From assembly GCF_001591385.1 (NCBI RefSeq), contig NZ_BCUU01000042.1, positions 1 through 42,724 of the forward strand: a stretch of 42,724 nucleotides of DNA. Reading direction: 5' to 3'. Positions within the stretch are counted from its first letter, which is position 1. Each line of letters starts with the position of its first letter. Under the pieces are notes generated by a model. That model had not been told where the DNA came from and did no database searches. It saw nothing but the letters and a program-made list of their open reading frames with translations. Made by a program: the position numbers and the translations under genes. Shown piece after piece: positions 1 through 8,354 of this stretch. This DNA is from Variovorax soli NBRC 106424 (GTDB lineage Bacteria > Pseudomonadota > Gammaproteobacteria > Burkholderiales > Burkholderiaceae_C).

Positions 1-313
1 CGGGTGCCGCCGGCGCTGCGGGCGCAGGCTGGGTGGCCGAACGCTCGAGCAGGCTGCCGCCGCCGGTCGACGGACGCGAGTGGCTCAGGTAGGCCAGCGC
101 CAGGGTGCAGCCGAAGAACACCGCCGCCAGGACCGCCGTCGTGCGCGAGAGGAAGTTGGCGCTGCCGCTGGCACCGAACAGGCTGCCGGCGCTACCGCTG
201 CCGAAGGCCGCACCCATGTCGGCCCCCTTGCCGTGCTGGATGAGGATGAGGCCGATCATGGCCAGAGCAGCCAGCATCTGGATGCCGACCAGCAGGTTCA
301 TAAACACGTTCAT
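1..313 (-). CDS. secG: Protein translocase subunit SecG (3' end off window)
   Basis: SecG is a small inner-membrane partner of SecYE and assists SecA-driven export. The reading frame starts at the ATG complementary to 311-313, with GGAGTC a few bases upstream. The N-terminus (MNVFMNLLVGIQMLAALAMI) is a hydrophobic first segment. The conserved GLILIQHGKGADMGAAFG stretch follows, then a Gly/Ser-rich loop with SLFGASGSANFLSRTTAVLA, and a second hydrophobic segment. The C-terminal Ala/Pro-rich tail leaves the window at base 1, so the stop is not seen. It lies 45 nt downstream of tpiA on the same strand, the usual tpiA-secG order in Burkholderiales. The identification rests on the two-helix pattern and the signature; little else fits. 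Confidence 0.95.
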   Translation of the reverse strand, partial: MNVFMNLLVGIQMLAALAMIGLILIQHGKGADMGAAFGSGSAGSLFGASGSANFLSRTTAVLAAVFFGCTLALAYLSHSRPSTGGGSLLERSATQPAPAAPAAP

Positions 314-358
314 TCGCTTGGACTCCTAAATTCGTAACTGGCGGTCGCAGGCGCTTTT

Positions 359-1117
359 TCAGCGCGCGGCCGCGATGATCTGCAGAAAGTCGGGCGCCTT
401 GAGCGAGGCGCCGCCAATCAATCCGCCGTCGATGTCGGGCTGGGCCAGCAGCTGGGCCGCATTGGCGGCGTTCATGCTGCCGCCGTAGAGGATGCGGATG
501 CCGGCGGCGTGGTCGCTGGCCGCGTGGTGCAACTGCGCACGCAGCAGCGCATGCACGGCTTGCGCCTGCTCGGGCGTGGCCGTCTTGCCGGTGCCGATAG
601 CCCATACGGGCTCGTAGGCGACCACGATCTCGCTGATGCAGTGTCCATTGACGTGGATGACTGCGGCCAACTGGCGCTTGACCACGTCCTCGGTATGGCC
701 GCCTTCGCGCTCGGCCAGCGTTTCGCCCACGCACACGATGGGCGTCACGCCGTGCTTGAGGGCCGCGGCCGTCTTGGCGGCCACCAGCTCATCGCTTTCG
801 CCGTGGTACTGGCGGCGCTCCGAGTGGCCGACGATGGCGTAGCGCACCCCGAATTCGCGCAGCATGGCAGCCGACTGCTCGCCGGTGTAGGCGCCCTGCT
901 CGTGCTGCGACACGTCCTGCGCGCCGAGCGCGATGGGCGTGCCCTGCACCAGCGCCTGCACCTGCGCCAGGTAGGGCGCCGGCACGCACACGGCCACGTC
1001 GCAGGCAGGGGCACCGACGCCTTGCGCGAGCGCCTTCACCAGGCCCTCGTTGGCAGCCAGGCTGCCGTTCATCTTCCAGTTGCCGGCAATGAGCTTCTTC
1101 TTGTGCATTTCTCTCAT
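359..1117 (-). CDS. tpiA: Triosephosphate isomerase
   Basis: Cytoplasmic glycolytic and gluconeogenic enzyme that interconverts dihydroxyacetone phosphate and glyceraldehyde 3-phosphate. At 252 residues it has normal family length. Catalytic residues are all visible: N13 and K15 in AGNWKMN, H98 in IVGHSERR and E169 in [11 protein letters not shown]. The phosphate-binding [12 protein letters not shown] loop is near the C-terminus. The start used is the ATG at 1117, three bases after the stop of the upstream oxidoreductase. An in-frame ATG three codons later (1108) gives the more usual N-terminus and is equally possible. It is probably cotranscribed with the upstream oxidoreductase gene and downstream secG. 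Confidence 0.97.
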   Translation of the reverse strand: MREMHKKKLIAGNWKMNGSLAANEGLVKALAQGVGAPACDVAVCVPAPYLAQVQALVQGTPIALGAQDVSQHEQGAYTGEQSAAMLREFGVRYAIVGHSERRQYHGESDELVAAKTAAALKHGVTPIVCVGETLAEREGGHTEDVVKRQLAAVIHVNGHCISEIVVAYEPVWAIGTGKTATPEQAQAVHALLRAQLHHAASDHAAGIRILYGGSMNAANAAQLLAQPDIDGGLIGGASLKAPDFLQIIAAAR

Positions 1118-1120
1118 CTC

Positions 1121-2119
1121 TTACCAGGTCAGCACGATCTTGCCGATGTGCTGGTTCGATTCCATCAGGCTGTGCGCCTGGCTCGCGCCGGTGGGCGTGC
1201 CGCCGGCCGCAAAGGTGCTGTAGATCACCGGGCGCACCGCACCGCCCTCGAGCAGCGGCCACACCTTCTCGCGCAGCGACTTCGCGATGGCACCCTTGAA
1301 GGCCACCGGACGCGGACGCAGCGTCGAGCCGGTGATGGTCAGGCGCCGGCGCAGCACGTCGCCGGCATTGAAGCCGCTCTTGACGCCACCCTGGATCGCA
1401 ATGATCACCAGTCGGCCGTCGTCGGCCAGGCATTCGACCTCGCGCGCCACGTAGTCGCCAGCCACCATGTCCAGGATCACATCCGCGCCCTTGCCGCCGG
1501 TGAGGCGCTTGACCTCCGCGGCGAAGTCCGAGCTCTTGTAGTTGATCGCATGGTCGGCGCCCAGCTTGCGGCAGGCCTCGCACTTCTCGTCGCTGCCCGC
1601 GGTGGCGATCACCGTGGCCCCCATGGCCTTGCCCAGCTGGATGGCCGTGACGCCGATGCCGCTGGTGCCGCCCTGGATGAGCAGGGTCTCGCCCTTTTGC
1701 AGGCGGCCGCGGTCGAAGACATTGCTCCACACGGTGAAGAAGGTCTCGGGCAGCGAAGCCGCCTCGACGTCGCTCCAGCCCTTGGGCACCGGCAGGCATT
1801 GCGCCACGGGCGCCACGCAAAGCTGCGCGTAGCCGCCGCCGGCCACCAGCGCGCAGACGCGGTCGCCGACCTTGAAGCCGGCTTCACGCAGCGCGGCCTC
1901 GTCGCCCGACACGATCTCGCCAGCCACTTCCAGGCCCGGCAGATCGGAGGCGCCCGGCGGCACCGGGTAGTGGCCCTTGCGCTGCAACACGTCGGGCCGG
2001 TTCACGCCGCTGGCAGCGACGCGGATCAGCAGCTCGCCGGCACCCGCGACCGGCGCGGGGCGCTCAGCCTCGCGCAGCATGTCGGGCGCACCGTAGGACG
2101 CAATCTCGATGGCTTTCAT
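1121..2119 (-). CDS. NAD(P)H quinone oxidoreductase, PIG3-type zinc-independent MDR family
   Basis: A 332-residue medium-chain dehydrogenase/reductase. The N-terminal GroES-like part begins MKAIEIASYGAPDMLREAER and includes GVNRPDVLQRKGHYPVPPG. The Rossmann part has a nucleotide-binding loop in LLIQGGTSGIGVTAIQLG. I see no cysteine/histidine set for a structural zinc, which fits the quinone-reductase (QOR/PIG3) branch. Such enzymes reduce quinones with NADPH; the actual substrate cannot be read from sequence. The ATG at 2119 was chosen over an upstream in-frame ATG (2167) because the family N-terminus starts there. It lies between pnp and tpiA on the same strand, a conserved position in Burkholderiales. 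Confidence 0.9.
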   Translation of the reverse strand: MKAIEIASYGAPDMLREAERPAPVAGAGELLIRVAASGVNRPDVLQRKGHYPVPPGASDLPGLEVAGEIVSGDEAALREAGFKVGDRVCALVAGGGYAQLCVAPVAQCLPVPKGWSDVEAASLPETFFTVWSNVFDRGRLQKGETLLIQGGTSGIGVTAIQLGKAMGATVIATAGSDEKCEACRKLGADHAINYKSSDFAAEVKRLTGGKGADVILDMVAGDYVAREVECLADDGRLVIIAIQGGVKSGFNAGDVLRRRLTITGSTLRPRPVAFKGAIAKSLREKVWPLLEGGAVRPVIYSTFAAGGTPTGASQAHSLMESNQHIGKIVLTW

Positions 2120-2221
2120 GGTGTTTCTGGGCTCGTTGTGCCTGGGACGCAGGCAGCTTCGTTGCAATTTCAGATGGCATGACGGCCGGCGCGCCCTGAA
2201 GGCAAGCCGGCCGTTGCTCGA

Positions 2222-4516
2222 TCAGCCTTGCTGCTCGGTGCCCGGCAGCGTTTGCTGTTGTTGCTGCTGCTCGGCTGCGGCGTCGGCCGTCTCGCCGCTG
2301 TTGCGCGGCTGGCGGTCTTCGCGGGGCGGGCGCTCGCGGCGCTCGCCACGGTCACCGCGCTCGCCCCGGTCGCCGCGATCACCACGGTCGCCGCGGAACT
2401 CACGCTCGTCGCCCATGCCGGCCGGACGCTCTGCGAGCGCCTTCATCGACAGCTTCACGCGGCCCTTGTCGTCGGTCTCGAGGACCTTGACCTTCACGAT
2501 CTGGCCTTCGCTCAGGTAGTCGGTCACCTTCTCCACACGCTCGTGGGCGATCTGGCTGATGTGCAGCAGGCCGTCCTTGCCGGGCAGCAGGTTCACCAGC
2601 GCGCCGAAGTCCAGGATCTTGGTGATCGGGCCTTCGTACACCTTGCCGATCTCGACTTCGGCGGTGATCTGCTCGATGCGGCGCTTGGCCTCGTCGGCCT
2701 TGGCGCTGTCGGTCGAAGCAATGGTGATGGTGCCGTCTTCGTCGATGTTGATCTGCGTGCCGGTTTCCTCGGTCAGCGCACGGATGACGGCGCCGCCCTT
2801 GCCGATCACGTCGCGGATCTTCTCGGGATTGATCTTCATGGTGAAGAGCTTGGGCGCGAAGCTGCTCACTTCGGTCTTGGCTTCGCCCATGGCTTCCTGC
2901 ATCTTGCCCAGGATGTGCATGCGCGCCTCCTTGGCCTGGGCCAGGGCGACCTGCATGATTTCCTTGGTGATGCCCTGGATCTTGATGTCCATCTGCAGGG
3001 CGGTGATGCCGTTGGTGGTACCGGCCACCTTGAAGTCCATGTCGCCCAGGTGATCTTCATCGCCCAGGATGTCGGTCAGCACCGCGAAGCGGTTGCCTTC
3101 CTTGATCAGGCCCATGGCGATGCCGGCCACGTGCGCCTTCATGGGCACGCCGGCGTCCATCATCGACAGGCAGCCGCCGCACACCGAAGCCATCGACGAC
3201 GAGCCGTTCGATTCGGTGATCTCGGACACCACGCGGATGGTGTAGGGGAACTCTTCCTTCGTCGGCAGGCAGGCGACCAGCGCGCGCTTGGCCAGGCGGC
3301 CGTGGCCCACTTCGCGGCGCTTGGTGGAACCCATGCGGCCCACTTCACCAGTGGCGAAGGGAGGCATGTTGTAGTGGAAAAGGAAGGTGTCTTCGAATTC
3401 GCCGGCCAGCGCGTCGATGCGCTGCGCGTCGCGCTCGGTGCCCAGCGTGGTCACCACCAGCGCCTGCGTTTCGCCGCGGGTGAACAGGGCCGAGCCGTGG
3501 GTGCGCGGCAGCACGCTGTTGCGGATCTCGATGGGGCGCACGGTGCGGGTGTCGCGGCCGTCGATGCGGGGCTCGCCTTCCAGGATCTGGCTGCGCACGA
3601 TGCGCGCCTCGATCTCGAACAGCAGGTCGCCCAGCTTGGCGCCGTCGAACTCGACGCCTTGGGCCGTCAGTTCGGCAGCCACGCTGGCGTTGGCTTCGCG
3701 CAGAGCCTGGGTACGGGCCTGCTTGCTGCGGATCTGGTACACCGCGCGCAGCTTGGGCTCGGCAATGGCGTTGACCTGGGCGATGAAGGCTTCGTCCTTG
3801 GCGGGGGCCTGCCAGTCCCACACCGGCTTGCCGGCGTCGCGCACCAGCTCATGGATGGCGTTGATGGCAACGCGGGCCTGCTCGTGGCCGAACACCACGC
3901 CGCCCAGCATCACTTCTTCCGACAGCTGCAGCGCTTCGGACTCGACCATCAGCACGGCCGCTTCGGTACCGGCCACGACCAGGTCCATCTGCGAATCGGC
4001 GCGGGCGGTCTTGCCGGGGTTGAGCACGTACTGGCCGTTGATGTAGCCCACGCGGGCGGCACCGATCGGGCCGTTGAAGGGCACGCCGGAAATCGACAGG
4101 GCCGCGCTCACGCCGATCATGGCGGCGATGTCGGCATCGACTTCGGGGTTGAGCGACACGGTGTGCACGACCACGTGCACCTCGTTCAGGAAGCCCTCGG
4201 GGAACAGCGGGCGGATCGGGCGGTCGATCAGGCGCGAGGTGAGGGTTTCCAGCTCGCTGGGCTTGGCTTCGCGCTTGAAGAAGCTGCCGGGGATCTTGCC
4301 GGCGGCGTAGGTCTTCTCGATGTAGTCGACGGTCAGCGGGAAGAAGTCCTGGCCGGGCTTGGCCGACTTGGAGGCCACCACGGTGGCCAGGATCACGGTG
4401 CCGTCGATGTTGACCAGCACGGCGCCGGAAGCCTGGCGCGCGATTTCGCCCGTTTCCATGACGACGGTCTTGTCGCCCCATTGGAAGGACTTGGTGACTT
4501 TGTTGAAGAGGCTCAT
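2222..4516 (-). CDS. pnp: Polyribonucleotide nucleotidyltransferase (PNPase)
   Basis: Phosphorolytic 3'-5' exoribonuclease of RNA turnover and the degradosome, a cytoplasmic trimer. The 764 residues contain two RNase PH-like halves. The first begins [20 protein letters not shown]; the second contains [19 protein letters not shown] and [17 protein letters not shown] domain at about residues 550-615 has [18 protein letters not shown]. An S1 domain at about 620-690 has [20 protein letters not shown]. It is roughly 50 residues longer than E. coli PNPase because of an acidic/basic tail with repeated GDRGD/GER units and a run of six glutamines. The start at 4516 has AGGAGC upstream. It follows rpsO on the same strand, separated by an intrinsic terminator. 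Confidence 0.98.
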   Translation of the reverse strand: MSLFNKVTKSFQWGDKTVVMETGEIARQASGAVLVNIDGTVILATVVASKSAKPGQDFFPLTVDYIEKTYAAGKIPGSFFKREAKPSELETLTSRLIDRPIRPLFPEGFLNEVHVVVHTVSLNPEVDADIAAMIGVSAALSISGVPFNGPIGAARVGYINGQYVLNPGKTARADSQMDLVVAGTEAAVLMVESEALQLSEEVMLGGVVFGHEQARVAINAIHELVRDAGKPVWDWQAPAKDEAFIAQVNAIAEPKLRAVYQIRSKQARTQALREANASVAAELTAQGVEFDGAKLGDLLFEIEARIVRSQILEGEPRIDGRDTRTVRPIEIRNSVLPRTHGSALFTRGETQALVVTTLGTERDAQRIDALAGEFEDTFLFHYNMPPFATGEVGRMGSTKRREVGHGRLAKRALVACLPTKEEFPYTIRVVSEITESNGSSSMASVCGGCLSMMDAGVPMKAHVAGIAMGLIKEGNRFAVLTDILGDEDHLGDMDFKVAGTTNGITALQMDIKIQGITKEIMQVALAQAKEARMHILGKMQEAMGEAKTEVSSFAPKLFTMKINPEKIRDVIGKGGAVIRALTEETGTQINIDEDGTITIASTDSAKADEAKRRIEQITAEVEIGKVYEGPITKILDFGALVNLLPGKDGLLHISQIAHERVEKVTDYLSEGQIVKVKVLETDDKGRVKLSMKALAERPAGMGDEREFRGDRGDRGDRGERGDRGERRERPPREDRQPRNSGETADAAAEQQQQQQTLPGTEQQG

Positions 4517-4659
4517 GTTTTGCTCCTGTTTTGACAGCAGATCCGTGCGGATCCGCATTGGGTCGGAGCGCCCTTCAGAACACGATGCCATTCCAGCGCA
4601 GCCCTTGGCAGGGCTTCGTTGGAATGACACAGCTTCGCTCTGTTGGCGGCTCCGAAGTG

Positions 4660-4697
4660 AAAAACGCCTGAGCTAGCAGGCTAACTCAGGCGTTTTT
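4660..4697 (-). terminator. Intrinsic terminator between rpsO and pnp
   Basis: A near-perfect inverted repeat: AAAAACGCCTGAG on one side and CTCAGGCGTTTTT on the other. Read on the minus strand, the inner bases continue the stem with one G-U pair, closing on a tiny loop. It has T runs on both sides, so it could also work from the other strand, but only minus-strand genes flank it. It sits just after the rpsO stop and upstream of pnp, the position of the classical rpsO-pnp attenuator, and should partly uncouple pnp from rpsO. Confidence 0.9.
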
Positions 4698-4712
4698 CGC
4701 ATTTGGTGGCGC

Positions 4713-4979
4713 TTACTTGCGCAGACCCAGCTTGGCGATCAGCGCGGTGTAGCGGTCGGCGTCCTTGGACTTGAGGTAGTCCAGCAGCTTGCGGCGGCGG
4801 CTCACCATGCGCAGCAGACCGCGGCGGCCATGGTGGTCCTTGGCGTGCTGCTTGAAGTGGGGGGTGAGCTCGTTGATGCGGGCGGTCAGCAGTGCGACTT
4901 GCACTTCCGGGCTGCCGGTGTCGTTGGCGGCGCGGGCGTTGTCCTTGACGACTTCGGCCTTGACGGAGGCTGCGATCAT
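4713..4979 (-). CDS. rpsO: 30S ribosomal protein S15
   Basis: Small-subunit ribosomal protein that binds the central domain of 16S rRNA. The 88 residues are the expected length. They contain the family signature [20 protein letters not shown] and [20 protein letters not shown]. The ATG at 4979 is preceded by GAAGGAAA at good spacing; the longer in-frame extension upstream looks like untranslated leader. It is the first gene of the rpsO-pnp group, with a terminator immediately downstream. In well-studied bacteria S15 represses its own translation; the roughly 85-nt leader here could allow that, but I did not recognise a specific fold. Confidence 0.98.
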   Translation of the reverse strand: MIAASVKAEVVKDNARAANDTGSPEVQVALLTARINELTPHFKQHAKDHHGRRGLLRMVSRRRKLLDYLKSKDADRYTALIAKLGLRK

Positions 4980-5069
4980 GGTTTGGTTTCCTTCGTTCCG
5001 GGATGTTTGACTTGCGGCAGGGGCTGGAACTGCCCCTGTCGTGCGCTTTGCGAGATGCAAAACCCTGGG

Positions 5070-5075
5070 ATTATA
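5070..5075 (-). promoter_or_regulatory. Probable sigma-70 -10 box of rpsO
   Basis: On the minus strand this is a perfect TATAAT, about 90 nt upstream of the rpsO ATG and inside the 126-nt gap after the aminotransferase gene. No good -35 hexamer is visible at 16-18 nt, so the assignment rests on the -10 box and position. Confidence 0.55.
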
Positions 5076-5105
5076 GCCCGACCCGCCAAACTCCCCCGGA
5101 CACCC

Positions 5106-6272
5106 TTACCGGCCGGCTTGGCTTGCCAGCCAGGACCGCAGGCGCCGCACCCCCTCTTCCAGGCGGCCCAGGTCGTGCGAGGCGAAGCACCAGCGCAGCC
5201 ACCCCTCGCCTTCGGCGCCGAAGGCGGCGCCCGGCGCGAGGCCGATGCCGGCCTCGAGCACCAGGCGCTTGGCCAGCGCCAGCGAGTCGCCATAGCCCTG
5301 CAGCTGGAAGAAGGCGTACATGCCCCCGCGCGCCGGCGCCACGCTCACGCCCGGCACCTGGGCCAGCAGGGGCACCAGGGTGTCGCGGCACTTCTTCAGG
5401 TGCGCCACCACCCGCGGCGTCACCTCGTCGGTGCGCTGCAGGGCCACCACGCCGGCGCGCTGCGTGAACACGCTGGCACAGGAGGTGTTGAACTCGATGA
5501 TCTTGCCCATGGCGTCCACCAGCGAGGGCGGCAGCACCAGCCAGCCCAGGCGCCAGCCGGTCATCAGGAAGCTCTTGCTGAAGCTGTGCACCACCACCAG
5601 GCGCTCCTCGGGCTCGGAAATGTCAAGGAAGCTGGGCGCGCAACCATTGCTGGTGGGCTCGTAGTAGAGCCGCTCGTACACCTCGTCCGCCAGGATCCAG
5701 GTGCCGGTTTCGCGGCAGTGCGCCAGCAGCGCCTCCTGCTCGGCGCGCGACAGGGTCCAGCCGGTGGGGTTGTTCGGGGCGTTGACGATCAGCAGCTTGG
5801 TGCGCGCAGTGACGGCGGCTCGCACCGCGCCCAGGTCCAGCACCCATTCGCCCTGCCGGGCCACCAGCGGCACGCAGCGCACCGTGGCGCCCATGATGGC
5901 CGGCTGCGCCGTGAGGTTGGGCCACACCGGCGTGATGGCCACCACCTCGTCGCCCGGATCCACCAGCGCCTGCACCGCCAGTATGAGCGCACTGACGCCG
6001 CCCGAGGTGATGGCGATGCGCCCAGCGTCGATGCGCGGGTGCAGCCGGCTCATGTAGCCGGCCACGGCCTCGCGCAGTTCGGGCAGGCCGAGGTTGTGCG
6101 CGTAGAAGGTCTCGCCCTTGTGCAGCGAATCGATGGCCGCCTGGCGGATGAAGTCGGGCGTGACCTCGTCGCTTTCGCCGAACCAGAAGGCCAGCACGCT
6201 GTCACGGCCCAGCCCCGCATTGGCCACCTCGCGGATGCGCGAGGCCTCGAGGTTTTCGATGGCTTGTCTCAT
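5106..6272 (-). CDS. PLP-dependent class I/II aminotransferase
   Basis: A 388-residue fold-type I aminotransferase. The pyridoxal-phosphate lysine is K233 in VVVHSFSKSFLMTGWRLG. D196 in ILADEVYERLYY and the NNPTG motif (167-171) contact the cofactor. The N-terminal FWFGESDEVTPDFIRQAA and the YAHNLGLPELREAVAGY region match the aspartate/aromatic aminotransferase (AspC/ArAT) branch. Substrate specificity cannot be told by eye. GAAGAG precedes the ATG at 6272. Only 20 nt separate it from the upstream binding-protein gene on the same strand, so the two are probably cotranscribed, suggesting uptake or sensing of an amino acid linked to its transamination. Confidence 0.93.
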   Translation of the reverse strand: MRQAIENLEASRIREVANAGLGRDSVLAFWFGESDEVTPDFIRQAAIDSLHKGETFYAHNLGLPELREAVAGYMSRLHPRIDAGRIAITSGGVSALILAVQALVDPGDEVVAITPVWPNLTAQPAIMGATVRCVPLVARQGEWVLDLGAVRAAVTARTKLLIVNAPNNPTGWTLSRAEQEALLAHCRETGTWILADEVYERLYYEPTSNGCAPSFLDISEPEERLVVVHSFSKSFLMTGWRLGWLVLPPSLVDAMGKIIEFNTSCASVFTQRAGVVALQRTDEVTPRVVAHLKKCRDTLVPLLAQVPGVSVAPARGGMYAFFQLQGYGDSLALAKRLVLEAGIGLAPGAAFGAEGEGWLRWCFASHDLGRLEEGVRRLRSWLASQAGR

Positions 6273-6292
6273 GTCTGCTCTTCAACAATCCT

Positions 6293-7633
6293 TCAGGGCC
6301 GCTGCATGCGGCAGGTGGTGGGCATCTCGGCGCGCTCGGCGGCAATGGTCTTGATGACCTTGAAGCCGTAGCCCGAGCCTTCCACGTCGAACTTCACGCC
6401 CGGCGTGCCCTGCCGCTCCATCTGGCCGATGACCAGCGACTGCTGGAACTGGTGGTCGCTGGCGCGCATGCGCCCGCGCTGGCCGGCCAGGGTGACGTCC
6501 GCCGTTTCCATGGCGCGCGCCACCGCCGCCGCATCGGTGCTGCCGGCCTTCTCGATCGACTGGGCCAGCGCCTCGATCAGAAGCTGCATGCGCATGTGCA
6601 CATAGTCGTCCGCCGGCTTGGGAAAGCGCGCGCGGAACGACTTGTAGAAGGCTTCCGATTCGGGCGTCTGCACGTTGGGCAGCCAGTCGGCCACCGCGAT
6701 CACGCGGCCGATGCCGGCATCGCCGATGGCCGCCGGCGCGCCCAGCGCATTGCCATAGAAGGTGTAGAACTTGCCCTGGTAGCCCGCCTCGCGCGCGGCC
6801 TTCACCAGCAGCGTGAGGTCGTTGCCCCAGTTGCCGGTGATCACCGCCTGCGCGCCGCTGGCCATGATCTTGGTGGCGTAGGGCGCAAAGTCCTTGACCC
6901 GGCCCATGGGATGCAGTTCGTCGCCGACGATCTGGATGTCGGGGCGCAGAACGCCCAGCTGCCGGCGCGACTCCCGCAGCACCGCCTGGCCGAAGCTGTA
7001 GTCCTGCCCGATCAGGTAGGCCTTCTGCACCGACTTGTCGTCGGCGATCACCTGCATCAGCGCCGTCACCCGCATGTCGGCATGCGCGTCGAAGCGGAAA
7101 TGCCAGAAGCTGCAGCGCTCGTTGGTGAGCACAGGGTCCACGGCCGAATAGTTGAGGAAGAGCGCACGCCGCGACGGGTCGCGCTCATTGTTCTTCTCGA
7201 CGGCATCGAGGATGGCCGCGGCCATGGCCGACGAATTGCCCTGCAGCACGATGCGCGAACCATCGTCGATGGCCGAGCGCAGGGCCGAGAGCGCCTCTTC
7301 GTTCAGGCCCTTGCTGTCGTAGCGGTCGAGCTGCAGCATGCGCGCGCCGCCCGGCAGCTTCACGCCGCCGCGCTGGTTGACCCGCTCGACGGCCCAGAGC
7401 AGGTTGCGGTAGACGGCCTCTCCGGCATTGGCAAAGGGGCCGCTGAGGCTTTCCACCATGGCCAGCCGGATGGGCGCGCCGGCCTGCGCCCGCGCCGGGC
7501 TGGAGCCGATGGCAAGGGCGTTCGCAAATAGCGTCGCCGCCCCCATTTTCAAGGCCTGGCGGCGCCGAAATACTTTGGGAATCACAGTCTTGAAACTCTC
7601 TGCGCCGCGCCCAGATTTGGAGTCATGCGGCAC
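6293..7633 (-). CDS. Amino-acid/amide-type ABC transporter substrate-binding protein (LivJ-like)
   Basis: Periplasmic binding protein of the Leu/Ile/Val-type family (peripla_BP_6). After an arginine-rich N-region (FRRRQALKMGAATLF) and a signal segment ending ARAQA, the mature part starts PIRLAMVESLSGPFANAGEA. The family core continues with GNSSAMAAAI and YLIGQDYSFGQAV. The RRR before the hydrophobic stretch could be a Tat or a Sec signal. The longest frame starts at a GTG (7633); a second GTG at 7585 would still keep the signal peptide, so the start is uncertain. No permease or ATPase gene is adjacent. The ligand is unknown; the neighbouring aminotransferase hints at an amino acid or derivative. 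Confidence 0.9.
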   Translation of the reverse strand: MPHDSKSGRGAESFKTVIPKVFRRRQALKMGAATLFANALAIGSSPARAQAGAPIRLAMVESLSGPFANAGEAVYRNLLWAVERVNQRGGVKLPGGARMLQLDRYDSKGLNEEALSALRSAIDDGSRIVLQGNSSAMAAAILDAVEKNNERDPSRRALFLNYSAVDPVLTNERCSFWHFRFDAHADMRVTALMQVIADDKSVQKAYLIGQDYSFGQAVLRESRRQLGVLRPDIQIVGDELHPMGRVKDFAPYATKIMASGAQAVITGNWGNDLTLLVKAAREAGYQGKFYTFYGNALGAPAAIGDAGIGRVIAVADWLPNVQTPESEAFYKSFRARFPKPADDYVHMRMQLLIEALAQSIEKAGSTDAAAVARAMETADVTLAGQRGRMRASDHQFQQSLVIGQMERQGTPGVKFDVEGSGYGFKVIKTIAAERAEMPTTCRMQRP

Positions 7634-7660
7634 TCATGGTTGAAAGGCCGCGCAGTGTAA

Positions 7661-7678
7661 GGGACACACCTTTGTCCC
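7661..7678 (+). promoter_or_regulatory. Hairpin in the hsp20 leader
   Basis: Inverted repeat GGGACA, six-base spacer CACCTT, then TGTCCC. It lies 30 nt upstream of the hsp20 ATG and 18 nt upstream of its AAGGAG ribosome-binding site. The loop is partly complementary to the AAGGAG site. This could be an RNA thermometer-like element or a protein operator in the divergent gap; neither is established. Confidence 0.35.
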
Positions 7679-7707
7679 GAGTTGCAATTCATCCGAAGGA
7701 GTACCTC

Positions 7708-8088
7708 ATGTTTTTCGCCCCCACCGTCCGCGCCCGCAGCTATTCGCCCCGCGCCTTTGACCGCAGCTTCGAGCGCTTCTTCAACGACGCCTTCGCTGCT
7801 GCCGCACCCGCGCAGCGTGGCCTGCAGTTCGAGCAGGACGACAAGAGCTGGACGCTGTCGCTGGACGTGCCCGGACTCTCGCGTGAAGAGCTGAGCATCG
7901 GCATCGAGGGCGCCGTGGTCCGCATCGAAAGCAAGGCCGAAGCCAAGCGCCAGATCAAGGCGGCCTACGAGTTGCCCCTGGAAGTGGACGCAGCCGCCAG
8001 CGAAGCCAAGCTGGAAAACGGGGTGCTGACCCTGAAGCTGGCCAAAAAAGCTCCGGTGAGCAACGTCGCCCAGCTGGCCATCAACTGA
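7708..8088 (+). CDS. Hsp20/alpha-crystallin family small heat-shock protein
   Basis: ATP-independent holdase that binds unfolding proteins in oligomers. The 126 residues are short for the family. After an N-terminal arm rich in Arg and Phe (FDRSFERFFNDAF) comes the alpha-crystallin domain from about residue 37: SWTLSLDVPGLSREELSIGI and then the hallmark A-x-L-x-N-G-V-L-T motif (AKLENGVLTLKLAKK). The loop between the central strands is short. The C-terminus ends VAQLAIN, where L-A-I can serve as the I-x-I docking motif. The ATG at 7708 has an ideal AAGGAG seven bases upstream. It is monocistronic, closed by a terminator at 8147. Confidence 0.93.
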   Translation: MFFAPTVRARSYSPRAFDRSFERFFNDAFAAAAPAQRGLQFEQDDKSWTLSLDVPGLSREELSIGIEGAVVRIESKAEAKRQIKAAYELPLEVDAAASEAKLENGVLTLKLAKKAPVSNVAQLAIN

Positions 8089-8146
8089 GCCGGCCCGGCC
8101 CCGGCAATCCCTCGCAAAGCCCCGCAAATACGCGGGGCAGCGCCCC

Positions 8147-8170
8147 AAGCCCGCCTCTGGCGGGCTTTTT
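8147..8170 (+). terminator. Intrinsic terminator of hsp20
   Basis: Stem AAGCCCGCC / GGCGGGCTT around a three-base TCT loop, followed by TTT. A second GC hairpin (GCCCCGC, 6-nt loop, GCGGGGC) at 8119-8138 precedes it, giving a double hairpin 30-60 nt after the hsp20 stop. Confidence 0.85.
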
Positions 8171-8218
8171 CATTGTTGCGCCAATCCGTCGTATGTAACC
8201 TTTAGTTGCCGTTCCTTT

Positions 8219-8235
8219 TTGTGACGGATTCACAA
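8219..8235. promoter_or_regulatory. Inverted repeat TTGTGA-N5-TCACAA, possible operator
   Basis: A perfect 6-bp palindrome with a 5-bp spacer in the only AT-rich patch of the 266-bp gap between hsp20 and the hydrolase gene. The half-sites resemble CRP/FNR-family sites, but the usual CRP spacer is 6 bp. It lies 120 bp upstream of the hydrolase ATG. Which regulator binds, if any, is unknown. Confidence 0.35.
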
Positions 8236-8354
8236 TAATCCATACAACATGTGGCCTATACCCCAAAGCTACACGTTCTTTGATGCCAGTTCGGTGAAGT
8301 ATTCAGCAGGGGTATCGCTTCGTCATCGAATGGCACTTGACGCGAAGGAAACCA

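Noticed and set aside
2330..2400. Tandem short repeats resembling a CRISPR-like array
   Set aside because: They are the codons of the GDRGD/GER tail of PNPase, with no spacers of constant length.
2228..4534. A 768-codon open frame on the plus strand opposite pnp
   Set aside because: It mirrors the conserved PNPase gene, shows no domain, and arises from high GC content. The same holds for the long frames opposite the quinone oxidoreductase (509-2182), nitrate reductase (18814-21807) and FUSC gene (32328-35000).
7640..7645. A sigma-32 promoter for hsp20 (TTGAAA)
   Set aside because: No CCCCAT-like -10 is found at the required spacing.
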